In this document: positions 8,047-18,000 of the stretch, one piece after another
How positions within the stretch are numbered: the stretch's first letter is position 1
How the letters are laid out: every line of letters starts with the position of its first letter
Assembly: GCA_001464055.1 (NCBI GenBank)
Contig: LNET01000042.1
Location: forward strand, 1 to 64,000
Direction: 5' to 3'
DNA from: Burkholderiales bacterium Ga0077543
GTDB lineage: Bacteria > Pseudomonadota > Gammaproteobacteria > Burkholderiales > Burkholderiaceae_C
Length of the DNA stretch: 64,000 bases
Translations under genes and position numbers: made by a program
The notes under the pieces: model-generated
What the model saw: the letters and a program-made list of their open reading frames with translations, nothing else
Databases searched by the model: none
What the model was told of the DNA's origin: nothing

Positions 8047-9727
8047 CGGGCAGTCCACAGCTGGCGTCGACGGGGTTGCCGCCGGTGAAGGGCGCTTCGC
8101 CCAGCAGGCGCTGCACGACGGCTTCCTGCACCGATTCGATGCCGCTGTAGGCATTCACCACGCAGGGCATGCGCGGCGCGTCGAACAGGTAGTAGGGGTG
8201 GCCGAAAGACACCAGCAAACAGGGCAGGTCGTGCCACTGCCGGCGCATGGCAGCGCTGGGTGAACCCGTGATGCGGCGCCAGTCCAGCCAGACATTGCCC
8301 TGGGTGTAGACCGACTCCTGGGCCAAGACCAGCATCAGCAGGTCGGCGCTGGCCGGCGTGGGCGGCTGGGCGGGGTCGTAGTCGCGCACCTCGAAGCCGC
8401 GCTCGCGCAGCAGCGTGGCCATGCGCAGCGCAGCGGGGTTCTCGTCGTTCGCGAAGCCCACGCGCTGCCGGTCGATGAGCAGCACCACGCGGCGGTGCCG
8501 GGCCGGGCTGATGGGCAACAGACCCTGCACGTCTTTCACCAGGGTCACGCTCTGGCCAGCAGCTTGGCGGCCCAACTGCTGGTGTGCCGGCAGGCTGACC
8601 CGGCCGTCTTGCAGCGGCGGCAGCCGTTCGTCAGCTGTTTTCCTGTGCAGGCCCAGGGCGGCTTTCAAGGCCAGTACGCGGGTGACGGCATCCTGCACAC
8701 GCTGCTGCGACAGCCGGCCATCGGCCAGCGCCCGGTGCAGCACCTGCAGGTCGCCTTCCACGTCCATGGAAAACAGGATCATGTCGCAGCCGTTCTCGAT
8801 CACCTCCGGCAGGAACTGATGCCGCGCTGCCCAGCTGCCCAGCCCGGCCATGGTGGTGGCGTCCGACACGATGAGCCCGTTGAACCCCAGCCTGCCGCGC
8901 AGCAGGTCCTGGTTGATGAATCGCGACACCGAGGCCGGCCGGTACAGCTCCACGCCCGTGGCGCCGCAGTGCGCCGCCCAGGCCGGGAAGGCGATGTGCG
9001 CCGACATCACGGACAGCGCGCCCTGGTCGATCAAGGAACGGTAGATGCGGCCGAACCGCGTCTCCCACTCGTCCAGGCCGAGCGGATTGAGGGTGGTCAG
9101 CAGGTGCTGGTCGCGTTCATCAAAACCTTCGCCTGGCCAGTGCTTCAGTGTCGTGGCCAGGCCGGCACGCTGAAAAGCCTGCTGATGGGCGCGGGCCAGC
9201 CGAAGGATGCGGTCGGGGTCGCTGCCGAAGGAGCGGGTGGCGACAATGGCACTGCGATGGCGGGCGTTGATGTCCACCACCGGCCCGAAGGTCCAGTTGA
9301 AGCCGAGCGCGCGCCCTTCGGCGGCCACCAGGGCCGCCACCTGGCAGGTCAGCGACTCGGAATCGGTCGCGGCCATGCCCAGCTGGTTGGGCACGGGCGT
9401 GGCGCAGGGCATGCCGATGGCGCCCCCTTCCAGGTCGCCACTGATGAGCAGCGGAACCGTTGCCTGCGACAGCATGACGCGGGTGGCTTCCCACGCCGCA
9501 CGGGCGTCAGCGCCCACAAAGCGGGTCACGCCACCCAGCCGCTGGGCGCCCAGTCGGCGGGCAGCTTCGAGGTCGTCGCCCAGCGACGCTTCGTTGAACA
9601 ACTGCCGCAGCTGGTCGTCCAGGCTCAGCGAAGCACGTGTCTGCTCGACCCATTGGACAGCCGCGTCGTCAAGCTTGAAGGGGGCTGCCCGCAGCGCAGC
9701 GGCAGACACGTCTTGGGAAATCGTCAT
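8033..9727 (-). CDS. Glycoside hydrolase family 3 (beta-glucosidase/beta-xylosidase-like)
   Basis: The 564-residue enzyme shows the GH3 N-terminal barrel with KHWPGEGFDERDQH, and the nucleophile aspartate in LIVSDATTMAGLG. A C-terminal alpha/beta sandwich follows (VTLVKDVQGLLPIS, VLLIDRQRVGF). It resembles the shorter NagZ/exo-hydrolase branch more than the long beta-glucosidases. No signal peptide is visible. Its ATG overlaps the stop of the small helix-hairpin-helix gene (ATGA), and its own end overlaps GH30. Context points to trimming of xylo- or gluco-oligosaccharides imported by the receptor gene upstream. Confidence 0.9.
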   Translation of the reverse strand: MTISQDVSAAALRAAPFKLDDAAVQWVEQTRASLSLDDQLRQLFNEASLGDDLEAARRLGAQRLGGVTRFVGADARAAWEATRVMLSQATVPLLISGDLEGGAIGMPCATPVPNQLGMAATDSESLTCQVAALVAAEGRALGFNWTFGPVVDINARHRSAIVATRSFGSDPDRILRLARAHQQAFQRAGLATTLKHWPGEGFDERDQHLLTTLNPLGLDEWETRFGRIYRSLIDQGALSVMSAHIAFPAWAAHCGATGVELYRPASVSRFINQDLLRGRLGFNGLIVSDATTMAGLGSWAARHQFLPEVIENGCDMILFSMDVEGDLQVLHRALADGRLSQQRVQDAVTRVLALKAALGLHRKTADERLPPLQDGRVSLPAHQQLGRQAAGQSVTLVKDVQGLLPISPARHRRVVLLIDRQRVGFANDENPAALRMATLLRERGFEVRDYDPAQPPTPASADLLMLVLAQESVYTQGNVWLDWRRITGSPSAAMRRQWHDLPCLLVSFGHPYYLFDAPRMPCVVNAYSGIESVQEAVVQRLLGEAPFTGGNPVDASCGLPDARY

Positions 9728-9981
9728 GGAGAAGTTTCAGGGCTGGCCTGGGCAACCCGGTTCAAGGCAAGGATCAGCGCGCTGCGCCTGTTCCGCCAGG
9801 CGGCATGGCCCTGGCGCTGGCAGACCTCCTCCACAGCAGCTTCCACGCCGTGGCGCCGCAGCACGTCCAGCGAGTTGAAGCCGGCCGCTTCAAGGCGTTC
9901 GACGACGGTGGGGCCGATGCGTGGCGCCGCGAGCAGCAACCGGCGTTCGGCCTGGCAGAAGGTCGTTGTGATCGACTTCAT
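9724..9981 (-). CDS. Small helix-hairpin-helix protein
   Basis: This is an 85-residue basic protein beginning MKSITTTFCQAERRLLLAAP. A single helix-hairpin-helix-like segment (RIGPTVVERLEAAGFNSLDVL) is followed by a helical stretch rich in Arg and Ala. HhH modules bind DNA without sequence preference in repair and recombination proteins, but small stand-alone versions have no fixed role. The gene ends in a 4-base overlap with the GH3 start, which places it inside a carbohydrate operon, an unexpected neighbourhood. Longer in-frame starts exist upstream (to about 10113), but this ATG gives the compact domain. Confidence 0.7.
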   Translation of the reverse strand: MKSITTTFCQAERRLLLAAPRIGPTVVERLEAAGFNSLDVLRRHGVEAAVEEVCQRQGHAAWRNRRSALILALNRVAQASPETSP

Positions 9982-10115
9982 GTTCTCGCTGGTGAGGGCG
10001 CCAAAAGCCGGCGGTAGGCGAGTTTGACCTGCACCTTGGGCGCCCAACATCTCGCGTCCGGTCAGCGACGCTTGAGGCAGGTTCGGCAGGGGGGCGACAA
10101 GACTGCATCGCAAGC

Positions 10116-12272
10116 TCAGAAGCGCAGGTTTCCACGCAAGCCAAAGGTGCGTGGCTCCGACAGGAAGGCGGAGTTGGCGCCGTTGTTCGAGAACAGTGCA
10201 TTCATGGTGGTCTCGTCCTCGATGTTCTTGACGAAGACCTGCACATCCCAGCCCCCGCTGGCCGGAGCGTAGGTCAGCGACAGGTTGGACTTGGTGTGCG
10301 ACGGCTGGCGGATCTGCTTGGGCGCGGCCGTGATGGAACCCGGATCCAGCAGCACGTAAGAAGAACTGTAGCGGGTGCTGGCATTCGCGCTGAGCGTTGC
10401 GCCATTGGCCAGGTCCCAGCCGTGTGTGTAGCCCAGGCCAAAGCTCGTGTCGGGCGATTTGTCCAGGGGCCTGCCGGCATAGCTGGTGCCGTTCGGGGTG
10501 GTGTACTGCTTGTAGCGCGAGTTCAGCAGGCCCAGAGAGAAGTCAAGGCGGCCGGCCGCACCGACGCTCAGCTTGCCCTCGACCTCGGCGCCGCGCACGC
10601 GCGCCACGCCGGCGTTGCTGGTGACCAGCGAGTTGTTCAGCACCGTCTGCACCTGCATCTCGGTGTAGTCGTAGTTGAACGCGGCCACGCTGAGGTGCAG
10701 GCGATCGTCGAGGAAGCGACCCTTGGCGCCCACCTCCAGCGAGCGAATCGACTCTGGCTTGTAGTACAGGAACGGGTTGAAGTTGGCGTCACCCGCCACC
10801 GCGTTGCCATCGTTGAAGCCGCCCGCCTTGAAGCCGGTCGCCAGGTTGGCGAACAACAGCGCCGTCTTGCCCAGGTCGTAATCCAGCCCCAACTTGTAGG
10901 TGCTCTTGCTCCAGCCGGCGTCGGCGTCGTTGCCAACGTTGCCAATCAGGTTGTTGTTGCCATCGAAGGTGCTTCCCTTGCGCAGCTTTCTGTCCTGCGT
11001 GTAGCGCAGGCCACCCGTGAGGCGCAGTCCGTCCAGCACCGGGACCGTTGCCTGCCCGAAGACGGCTTCGCTCTCGTTGCGCGCCGGGTTCTGGAAGAAG
11101 CGCACCAGTTGCGAGGTACCGATGAAGACAGGGAAATCGACATTCGCGGTGTTGCCCTTGTAACTGTAGACACCGGCAATCCATTGCAACGGCTGCTTGG
11201 CCGGCGAACTCAGGCGGATCTCATGAGAGTCCTGCTTGAAGTTGCTCTTGGCCGTGAACCATGTGCGGCTCTCGGCGTTGGAGCCTGCTTCGTCCTGCTT
11301 GTCCTCGCGGCGACCGAAGAGGTAGGTCAGGTCCGCAAAGCCAAGGTTAGCGGTGATCTCGCTGGTCAGGCCCCAGGCACGGTTGTCGGTCTTGCCTTCA
11401 ATCGCGGGGTTCAGGCGCCGGCTGCTGGGTACCACGCCGCTGGACACGTTGAACGATGCCTGGTTATGGCCCTTGTAAGTGGCACCATCGGCGGTGACCA
11501 GCCACGAGATGCTGCTCGTGGGCTTGAACAACACGTGCAAGCGCGCCGACGTGTTGTTCAGGTCGTCGCGATCAGAGCCGAAGTTGTTGCTCGAATTGGC
11601 GGTATCGGAGAAGCCGTCGCGCTTCTCACGCGAGACCACCGCCCGGATGCCCAGCATGTCGTTCACAGGCACGTTGATCATGCCCTCGAGGCGCAAGGTG
11701 CTGTAGTTACCCGCTTCAAGACTGGCACTGCCTTCCAGCTTGTTGCTTGGCTTGTTGGTGATGATGTTGACAACCCCGGCGTTGGCATTCCGACCGTACA
11801 GCGTGCCTTGCGGCCCGCGCAGCACCTCGATGCGCGCAAGGTCGTAGAAAGTGACGCCGGCACTGCGCGTGCGCCCCAGGTAGATGCCGTCGATGTGGAC
11901 GGCGGCGGCGGGGTCGCCGCGCTCGGAGTCGTCGGTGCTGCCGATGCCACGAAGCGTGACCTGGATGCCGCCGCCAAACCCCTTGCCGATCTCCGTATTG
12001 GGCAAGAGCTCGGACAGGTTCAGGGCAGACGAGACACCGGCGGACTTCATTTCGTCGCCTGACAGCACCGACAGTGCCAGCGGCGTTCTCAACACGTTCT
12101 GCGTGCGCTTCTGCGCCGTCGCGGTGATCTCGATGATCTGGTTCGATGGCTTGTCAGCCTGGGGCGATGGCACTGAACCAGCGCCGGGATTCGATTGCGC
12201 CAGCGCAGGCAGGCAGGAGCCAGCCAAGCCCGCAACTGCCAGGGCCGCGTACAGGGGTTGGAATCGGTACAT
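10116..12272 (-). CDS. TonB-dependent receptor (oligosaccharide uptake)
   Basis: This is a 718-residue outer-membrane receptor. A signal peptide ends near LPALAQS and a TonB-box-like IIEITAT follows. The plug domain carries SVLSGDEMKSAG, VTLRGIGS and IEVLRGPQGTLYGRNANAG. A 22-strand barrel ends in the canonical aromatic C-terminus (RTFGLRGNLRF). The ATG at 12272 lies eight bases after an AGGAG and is preferred over the ATG six bases upstream. A LacI-type operator sits 74 bases upstream. It likely imports xylo-oligosaccharides that the GH3 and GH30 enzymes then degrade. Confidence 0.95.
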   Translation of the reverse strand: MYRFQPLYAALAVAGLAGSCLPALAQSNPGAGSVPSPQADKPSNQIIEITATAQKRTQNVLRTPLALSVLSGDEMKSAGVSSALNLSELLPNTEIGKGFGGGIQVTLRGIGSTDDSERGDPAAAVHIDGIYLGRTRSAGVTFYDLARIEVLRGPQGTLYGRNANAGVVNIITNKPSNKLEGSASLEAGNYSTLRLEGMINVPVNDMLGIRAVVSREKRDGFSDTANSSNNFGSDRDDLNNTSARLHVLFKPTSSISWLVTADGATYKGHNQASFNVSSGVVPSSRRLNPAIEGKTDNRAWGLTSEITANLGFADLTYLFGRREDKQDEAGSNAESRTWFTAKSNFKQDSHEIRLSSPAKQPLQWIAGVYSYKGNTANVDFPVFIGTSQLVRFFQNPARNESEAVFGQATVPVLDGLRLTGGLRYTQDRKLRKGSTFDGNNNLIGNVGNDADAGWSKSTYKLGLDYDLGKTALLFANLATGFKAGGFNDGNAVAGDANFNPFLYYKPESIRSLEVGAKGRFLDDRLHLSVAAFNYDYTEMQVQTVLNNSLVTSNAGVARVRGAEVEGKLSVGAAGRLDFSLGLLNSRYKQYTTPNGTSYAGRPLDKSPDTSFGLGYTHGWDLANGATLSANASTRYSSSYVLLDPGSITAAPKQIRQPSHTKSNLSLTYAPASGGWDVQVFVKNIEDETTMNALFSNNGANSAFLSEPRTFGLRGNLRF

Positions 12273-12345
12273 GAACATGTCTCCTAGGTTGTTCGGCTCG
12301 CAGGGCGCGCGCAGCCGGGGTAAGTCACGGGGCAGCACTCTTTGT

Positions 12346-12357
12346 GATAACGTTATC
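12346..12357. promoter_or_regulatory. LacI-family operator, perfect palindrome
   Basis: GATAACGTTATC is a perfect 12-base palindrome with the central CG typical of LacI/GalR-family sites. It lies 74 bases upstream of the receptor start in the divergent intergenic region. It is the probable binding site of the regulator encoded next door, repressing the receptor and glycosidase operon. Confidence 0.75.
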
Positions 12358-12412
12358 TGATGCTCTTACAAAGGCATTCCCCCAGAAATACATGCAAACC
12401 CTGATCTCGACA

Positions 12413-12424
12413 GATAACGTTCTC
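12413..12424. promoter_or_regulatory. Second LacI-family operator, imperfect
   Basis: GATAACGTTCTC repeats the left half of the operator at 12346 exactly and departs from the palindrome at one base in the right half. It lies 48 bases before the lacI-type start and 67 bases (centre to centre) from the first site. That is about six helical turns, compatible with looping and autoregulation. Confidence 0.65.
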
Positions 12425-12471
12425 TTTTTGTCGGATCGGGAAGACACGGCTGTTCCCGGTAAGCTCCCGGG

Positions 12472-13539
12472 ATGACCCCACGTACCAAGCCCGAGAAGAT
12501 CACCATTCGCGAGGTCGCTGCGCACGCCGGCGTGGCGGTGATGACCGTATCCAGGGTCATGCGCAACGAGCCGCATGTTGCACAAGACACCCGCGAAGCC
12601 GTCCTGAAGTCGATCCAGGCACTGGGCTACCGGCCCCTGCACTCGGCTCGCAGCCTGGCGGCAAGCGTGGCACGCGTCATCGGCCTGGTGGTGCCGCACA
12701 AGACCACTGACTTCGCCAGCAAGGCAGGCTATGAATACCTCAGCGCCCTCCAGATGGGCGCATTGTCGGTTTGTCTGGAACGTGGCTACACCCTGATGAT
12801 GGTCAAGGGTCATCAAACCGAGACAACGGCTGAAGAACTGATCGACCTGGTGAAGAGCCGGCAGGTCGGTGGCTACGTGATCCCCGCGCCAGCCACGGAG
12901 ATAGTGGGACTGCTCGATGCCCTGACGGCTGCCGAAGTGCCCTTCTCTGCCATCAGCCCCTTGCGGATGGACAAGGCACAGCGGTGGGTGGCAGCGAACG
13001 AGCATGCGGCCAGCAGCGCCCTCACCCAACACCTCATTGACCAAGGACACCAAAGGATCGCCTTTGCAGGCGGAGGCGCCGTCAGGGCCGGCGTGGAGCG
13101 GCAGGGCGGATTTCGGGCCGCCATGGCAACCGCCGGCCTGAAGGTACCTGCCCGTTGGTACTCGGACAACGGGCTGGTGTTCGAGTCCGGCCTGTCGGCG
13201 GGCAACACGCTCTTCGCCGACCGCAGGCAAAGGCCCACGGCGGTGGTGTGCGCCAGCGATGACGTGGCTGCGGGCGTCATCGCCGCCGCCCACTGTTGCG
13301 GCCTGCGTGTACCTGTTGATCTTTCGGTCGTCGGCTTCGACAACTCGGGGCTGTCACGCAAGCTTTGGCCGGCGCTCACGACGGCAAACCTTCCGGTTGA
13401 AGAAATGACGGCCATGGCCGTCAAGCAATTGGTCGCTGCCCTCGAGCCAGCCGGCCAGCCCGCCCCCGCAACGAGCCTGGTCGACTGTGATCTGGTGATG
13501 CGGCAATCCGTGGTGCCCCCGGGCACCTCGCCTTCCTGA
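12472..13539 (+). CDS. LacI-family transcriptional regulator of the xylan/xylose locus
   Basis: The 355-residue protein has an N-terminal LacI helix-turn-helix and hinge (ITIREVAAHAGVAVMTVSRV, then GYRPLHSARSL) in residues about 10-65. A periplasmic-binding-protein-like sensor domain follows, with the usual VVCASDDVAAGVI and DLSVVGFDN segments. It is divergent from the receptor operon, with two GATAAC operators in the 199-base gap, so it very likely controls that operon and itself. The effector is probably xylose, xylobiose or a related sugar, inferred from the target genes. Confidence 0.93.
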   Translation: MTPRTKPEKITIREVAAHAGVAVMTVSRVMRNEPHVAQDTREAVLKSIQALGYRPLHSARSLAASVARVIGLVVPHKTTDFASKAGYEYLSALQMGALSVCLERGYTLMMVKGHQTETTAEELIDLVKSRQVGGYVIPAPATEIVGLLDALTAAEVPFSAISPLRMDKAQRWVAANEHAASSALTQHLIDQGHQRIAFAGGGAVRAGVERQGGFRAAMATAGLKVPARWYSDNGLVFESGLSAGNTLFADRRQRPTAVVCASDDVAAGVIAAAHCCGLRVPVDLSVVGFDNSGLSRKLWPALTTANLPVEEMTAMAVKQLVAALEPAGQPAPATSLVDCDLVMRQSVVPPGTSPS

Positions 13540-13590
13540 TCAACGCGACAGCGCTTTCAAGCTCGATCTCATCCTGACGCGCTGGCCCGG

Positions 13591-13827
13591 ATGGAATCGA
13601 TCAAGGACCTGCGAGCCCCGCTGGCCGTGCACGGCGAGGCTATGCCCAAGTCGGTGCGCCGCTGGGCCCGCACCACCACCGAGGCCTGGCGCTTCGAGCC
13701 GCAGACACTGAACGGCAAGCCCATCGAAGGCAGCCACGAGATCACGCTGCTGGTCACCACCGCGGCCGACCTGAAGCCCGAAGACTTCCGCGATGACAAG
13801 TTCGACCGCGCCACGCGCGGGCATTGA
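13591..13827 (+). pseudogene. TonB C-terminal-domain-like stub
   Basis: The 78-residue reading frame contains AWRFEPQTLNGKPIEG followed by HEITLLVTTAADLKPEDFR. This resembles the C-terminal domain of TonB or TonB-like energy transducers (WRFEPAxxxGxPV). No membrane anchor or proline-rich region precedes it. The frame is continuous with the lacI-type gene except for its TGA and 17 intervening codons. It is either a remnant of a TonB gene matched to the nearby receptor or a small unrelated protein. The assignment is tentative. Confidence 0.35.
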
Positions 13828-13869
13828 CACTGCGGATGGGACCTTCGGGCGCCTACCCGATCATGCGGG

Positions 13870-15066
13870 TCATGGACCGTTCGTCACCCAGCCCCGCAGC
13901 TCCAGTTGCACGCGTCGGTTGGGCAACAGGCACTGCTTTAGGGCGGTGCGGGAAAGTGCCTTGCGGTCGCATTGCACGACTTGCTCGGTGTCGGCCTTGG
14001 CGTTGACGGTGACCAGCTGGGCATCCAGGCCCTGTGCGACCAGAAACTGCTTGACCGTGTGGGCCCGGTCCTGCGCCAGCTTGACGTTGTAGGCCGGGTT
14101 GCCGGTGCCGTTGCTGATGTCGGCATGTCCGGTCAGGACGATGCTGTCCACCTTCCAGGCGCCACTGCCCTGCAGCGAATTGAGCTGCTCGACCAGCTGG
14201 TCCAGGTTCTGCTTGCTGGCGGCCAGGACATCGGTGATGGCGCGCTTGTCGAAGTTGAACAGCACGTCCAGCTGACGTTGCAGCGGCGCGGGTGCCGCAG
14301 TCACCGCAGGCGGTGGTGGTGGTGGTTCAAGCGCCGCTACCGCGAGCGGCGCCGGTGCAGCAACCAACCCAGGTGCAGACGGTGGCACGGCGCAGGCCTT
14401 TGCCGCCGCGCTGGCGTCAGCGAGCCTGTCCTCGGCAATCTGCACATAGGGCTTGGCGTGGCGCCAGCCCTGTTGCTTGTATTCGTTGCCGGCATGCACC
14501 AGTTCCACCTCGGCGCAGGCAATGTGCTGCCCGGCGCAACGGTAGCCTTCGTGTGTTTTCAGGTCTGCCGCCAGCTGCCACAGGTCGGGCCGCAGCCGGC
14601 TGGCCTGGTTCACCAAGGGCGTCTGATGGGCCGGGTTGTCTGCGGCCAGCGGGTCCTGGCTGCGTGCCAGGTAGTCGACGATGCGGGCGGATTCGCTCAA
14701 GGACGCCTGCGGAAAGGCACTGCGGTCGTTTCGGCTGTATTCGTGAAAGCTCACGTCCAGCCAGCATTGCGCCTTGGCCAGGCTGTACGACGCCACACGG
14801 TGGCCGCCGCTGTCGTTGAGCGCCTTGATCCGCGTTTGCATCCGCTCGTAGCTCAGGTGGTCGGCGTGGATCGCACCGTCGCTGATGCGTTCGGGCACGG
14901 GTTGCAAGACCGGCGATGGCTGGGCCTCTGCGTTCCCGGCAAGAAGGGCTGCGGCTGTTGCGGCGCCCAGAGCTGCCGTTGCAGCCCAGGCGGTGGCCCC
15001 GCGGCGCTGCGTGTTGCTGCCGCTGTGGCGCATGGCCTCAGCGGCAAGGGGGTGAACGGTATTCAT
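13870..15066 (-). CDS. OmpA-family outer-membrane/peptidoglycan-binding protein
   Basis: This is a 398-residue exported protein. A long N-region and hydrophobic stretch (ATAALGAATAAALLAGNAEA) form the signal. The C-terminal third is an OmpA-like domain: LDVLFNFDKRAI, then IVLTGHADISNG, NVKLAQDRAHTVKQFL and PNRRVQLELRG, the elements that hold peptidoglycan. A Pro-rich linker (PPPPPAV) precedes it. The middle carries Cys residues and helices of unknown role. The chosen ATG is at 15066, with a TTG three codons upstream nearer an AGAGGG. It follows the outer-membrane protein gene by 17 bases and probably anchors the complex to the cell wall. Confidence 0.88.
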   Translation of the reverse strand: MNTVHPLAAEAMRHSGSNTQRRGATAWAATAALGAATAAALLAGNAEAQPSPVLQPVPERISDGAIHADHLSYERMQTRIKALNDSGGHRVASYSLAKAQCWLDVSFHEYSRNDRSAFPQASLSESARIVDYLARSQDPLAADNPAHQTPLVNQASRLRPDLWQLAADLKTHEGYRCAGQHIACAEVELVHAGNEYKQQGWRHAKPYVQIAEDRLADASAAAKACAVPPSAPGLVAAPAPLAVAALEPPPPPPAVTAAPAPLQRQLDVLFNFDKRAITDVLAASKQNLDQLVEQLNSLQGSGAWKVDSIVLTGHADISNGTGNPAYNVKLAQDRAHTVKQFLVAQGLDAQLVTVNAKADTEQVVQCDRKALSRTALKQCLLPNRRVQLELRGWVTNGP

Positions 15067-15083
15067 GGGGGTCAAGATCCCTC

Positions 15084-18000
15084 TCAGGGTCTGATCGCTG
15101 CGGCCGCTTGGTCCAGCGTTCGGTTGATGGCACGTGAGGTACCGGCAAACAGGTCTTCGTCGAACTTCAGGCGCAGCCGCAGGTACACACCGCTGTTGGT
15201 GTATTCGCTGGCTGTCAGGTCAGCGTCGGAGAATCCGCGCCAGTTGTAGCCCGCGGACAGCCACAGGTTTTCTTTCACCAGGTAACCCGCTTCGACGCCC
15301 AGCGCGGACTGGCGCGAACGTGTCAGGCTGCTCAGCGATCTGCCGTTCGGGCCGCCCATCAAGGTGGCGGCCATGAACCCGGCGTCGATCCTTTCGGCGA
15401 GGTCGTAAACCAGCCGGCCCGACAGCAGCGCCGCGTCGTAGCGCGTCTTGCCCAACGCCGACAGGCCCGTCTCTTCACGCGCCTTGGCCGCCAGCCGCGT
15501 CGTCAGCCACCAGGGTCGCGATGGGTGGTAGATGGCCTGTACCGAGGCGATGTGGACGGACTCCTTCAGGCCCAACTGTCCATTGGCGTTGTGGCTGAAC
15601 CTGAATTCGTATTTGCTCAGCACGTCCAGACGGTTGTGGTCCACGGGCCTGAAGGCGGCACCGATCTGAAAGCGGTCCTGCACGGCGGTGTAGGCGCCGT
15701 CGGTCGCGCCACCGATGCCGGTGGATGTGCCGCCGGGCCCTTGGGCGTAGCGGTTGACCAGCAGGTGGTTGCGGGCCAGCAGCGTCCAGTCCCGGTTCAT
15801 CTTGCGCGCCAGCGCCACGGTGGACAACACCGAATCCGATCGTTCGTCGCCCGGCAGGCGCCGGTTGTCGAAAACGCGCCGCCATTCCAGCTTGCTGGCC
15901 AGCTTCCACAGCGGGTTGGCGGTGTAGTCGTAGCCCAGTGCAATGGCTGCTGCATCGCCGCCTTGACCGTCCAGCACGCGCAGGTACTCCACTGCGGTCG
16001 TGGCCGTGACACCTTCGCGCAAGGCCCAGGTGTTGCGCAGCCCGTTGGCCCACCAGGCTTCGCGGCTGGTGGCGTCACGCAGCCGGTATTCGCTGAAGAG
16101 TTGACCACCGGGCATGTACTGCGTGTCGGCACCCACGCTCAAGGCGTTCGAGCGTGTTGCGCCGTAGGCCGAGGTCAGGCCGGTTTGGTCTTCATAGCGC
16201 GCTACCAAGCGGCTGCGCTCGCCCAAGCGGTAGGCGCCACCCAGTACCAGCCGGTGTTTGCTTTGGCCGTCCACCGCGCTTTCGACCAGCCCTTCGACGC
16301 TCAGCCGTTCGGTGGCGGCAAACTGGGCGCCCAGGAACAGCGTGGTCGCGTCCACGCTGATGCCCTGGCCCGCGACCTGGGTGGACACGGGTGCATAGCT
16401 GGCCAGCGATTGCCCAGTGGCCTGGTTGATGGTGACGGCGTCGGTGCCGCCCAGCAGGCCGCCGGTGGGCATGCTGCTGCTGCCAGGCGTTGGGTTGGGC
16501 GTGATGACGGGCACGCCGGCATTCCAGCCGCCGTTTTCCTGCAAGGCACGCACGCCGCCTTGTACGTTCAGGTACTGGCCCAGCTTGACGCCCAGGCCCA
16601 GCGCCGCGCCTTCGCGCGAGCCGTCGGCCGTTTTGTCATGGCCCCGCAGCGCTTCGCCGAAGAGATACAGATCGTCCGTCAGGCGCCAGGTGCCTTTGAC
16701 CATGGCCTCGCTGCGCCCGCCCGACAGCGGCGCGCCCGGGTTGCAGAAACCGGTGTCGGTTTGGATCACCGTGGCGTCCAGCGTGGTGCTGCTGCCCTGG
16801 TGCTGCAAGGCCACGCGCGCGGCATGGCCCTTGCGGTCGACGCGCTGTTCGCCGGCCTGTTGACTGGGGTTGCTGTAGGTCTGTGCGCCCACTTCGTACA
16901 CCGTGCTTTCGCTGCGCGCCACTTCGGCCGTGAGCCAGGTCTTGTCGGCCAGTTGTGTCCCCACGTGCACGCTGGCCAGCCTGGCCGGTGATGCAGGGTT
17001 CTGGTCTTGCACCAGGGCCGCGCCCACCCGGGTGCGCCCGCCCACGGCGACGCTGCCCTCGACGCCTGCCACGACAAAACGTTCGCCGCCCTGGTCCACT
17101 TCGTACGTCACGCGCAGCGACACCGGGTCGCCCTGCGGGTCCACGCTGGTCAGCGGGCGGTTGAGCAAGATGCGGCCACTGAAGGGCTCGAAGCTGTAGT
17201 CGTCCAGCCGCTGCAGCGCGCGCTGGGTCTTGATCAGGCCCGGGTTGTCCTTGTAGCGCACCAGCACTTCGACCTTCTCGGAGTTCTCCAGCGCCGAGTT
17301 GTTGCGCAACACGAACGGGCCCGAGGTGCCCATGGCACGGAATTCTTCCGTCACCTGCTTGAGCGTGTCGTAGGCGGCAAAGGCGCCCGCGGTTGCAGCG
17401 CCACCTTCTGCGGTCCATTGGCCGCGCAGGCCGGTGAGCGTGCGGCTGTAGGCGCCCAGCTTCTTCAAGGCCGAAGGTGCGACGCCGGCTGCCCCGTGTT
17501 CGGCGGCAAAGCCGTCGCCGGTGCTGAAGTCGCCGAAGAGTGCATAACTCTTGTTCTTGTCCACCCGCACGTACAGGCGCGAGGACGACTGCGCCTCGAA
17601 AACCTTGGCCGAGGCGTCGCCATAGACCGGATAGAACTCGTCGGGCTTGATGTCGCGCAGCAAGCGCGCGCGGGTTTCCTTTTCGCTGTCGAAGGACGCA
17701 GTGAGCAGCGCACTGCCCAGGATCCTGCCCTTCAGAAAAAGGGCACCGCGCAGGGCCGCATCGCCCTTGCCGTCGTTGAAGCTGCGGCTGAAGCGGCGCA
17801 GTTCGGCTTCGAAGCCGTCCTCCAGGCGCACGGGCTGGATCAGGCTGGGGTCTTTGCGCGACAGGCGGATCACGCCTTCGATCAGGCCCACCGCAATGAA
17901 GTCACGGGTCTCCGGCAAGAAGCTCACCACGCCCGCGGCCTGTGTGGCGCCGGCGGTGACACGCAGCCGCACGTCCTGTGGCACGTCAGGCGCGATCAGC

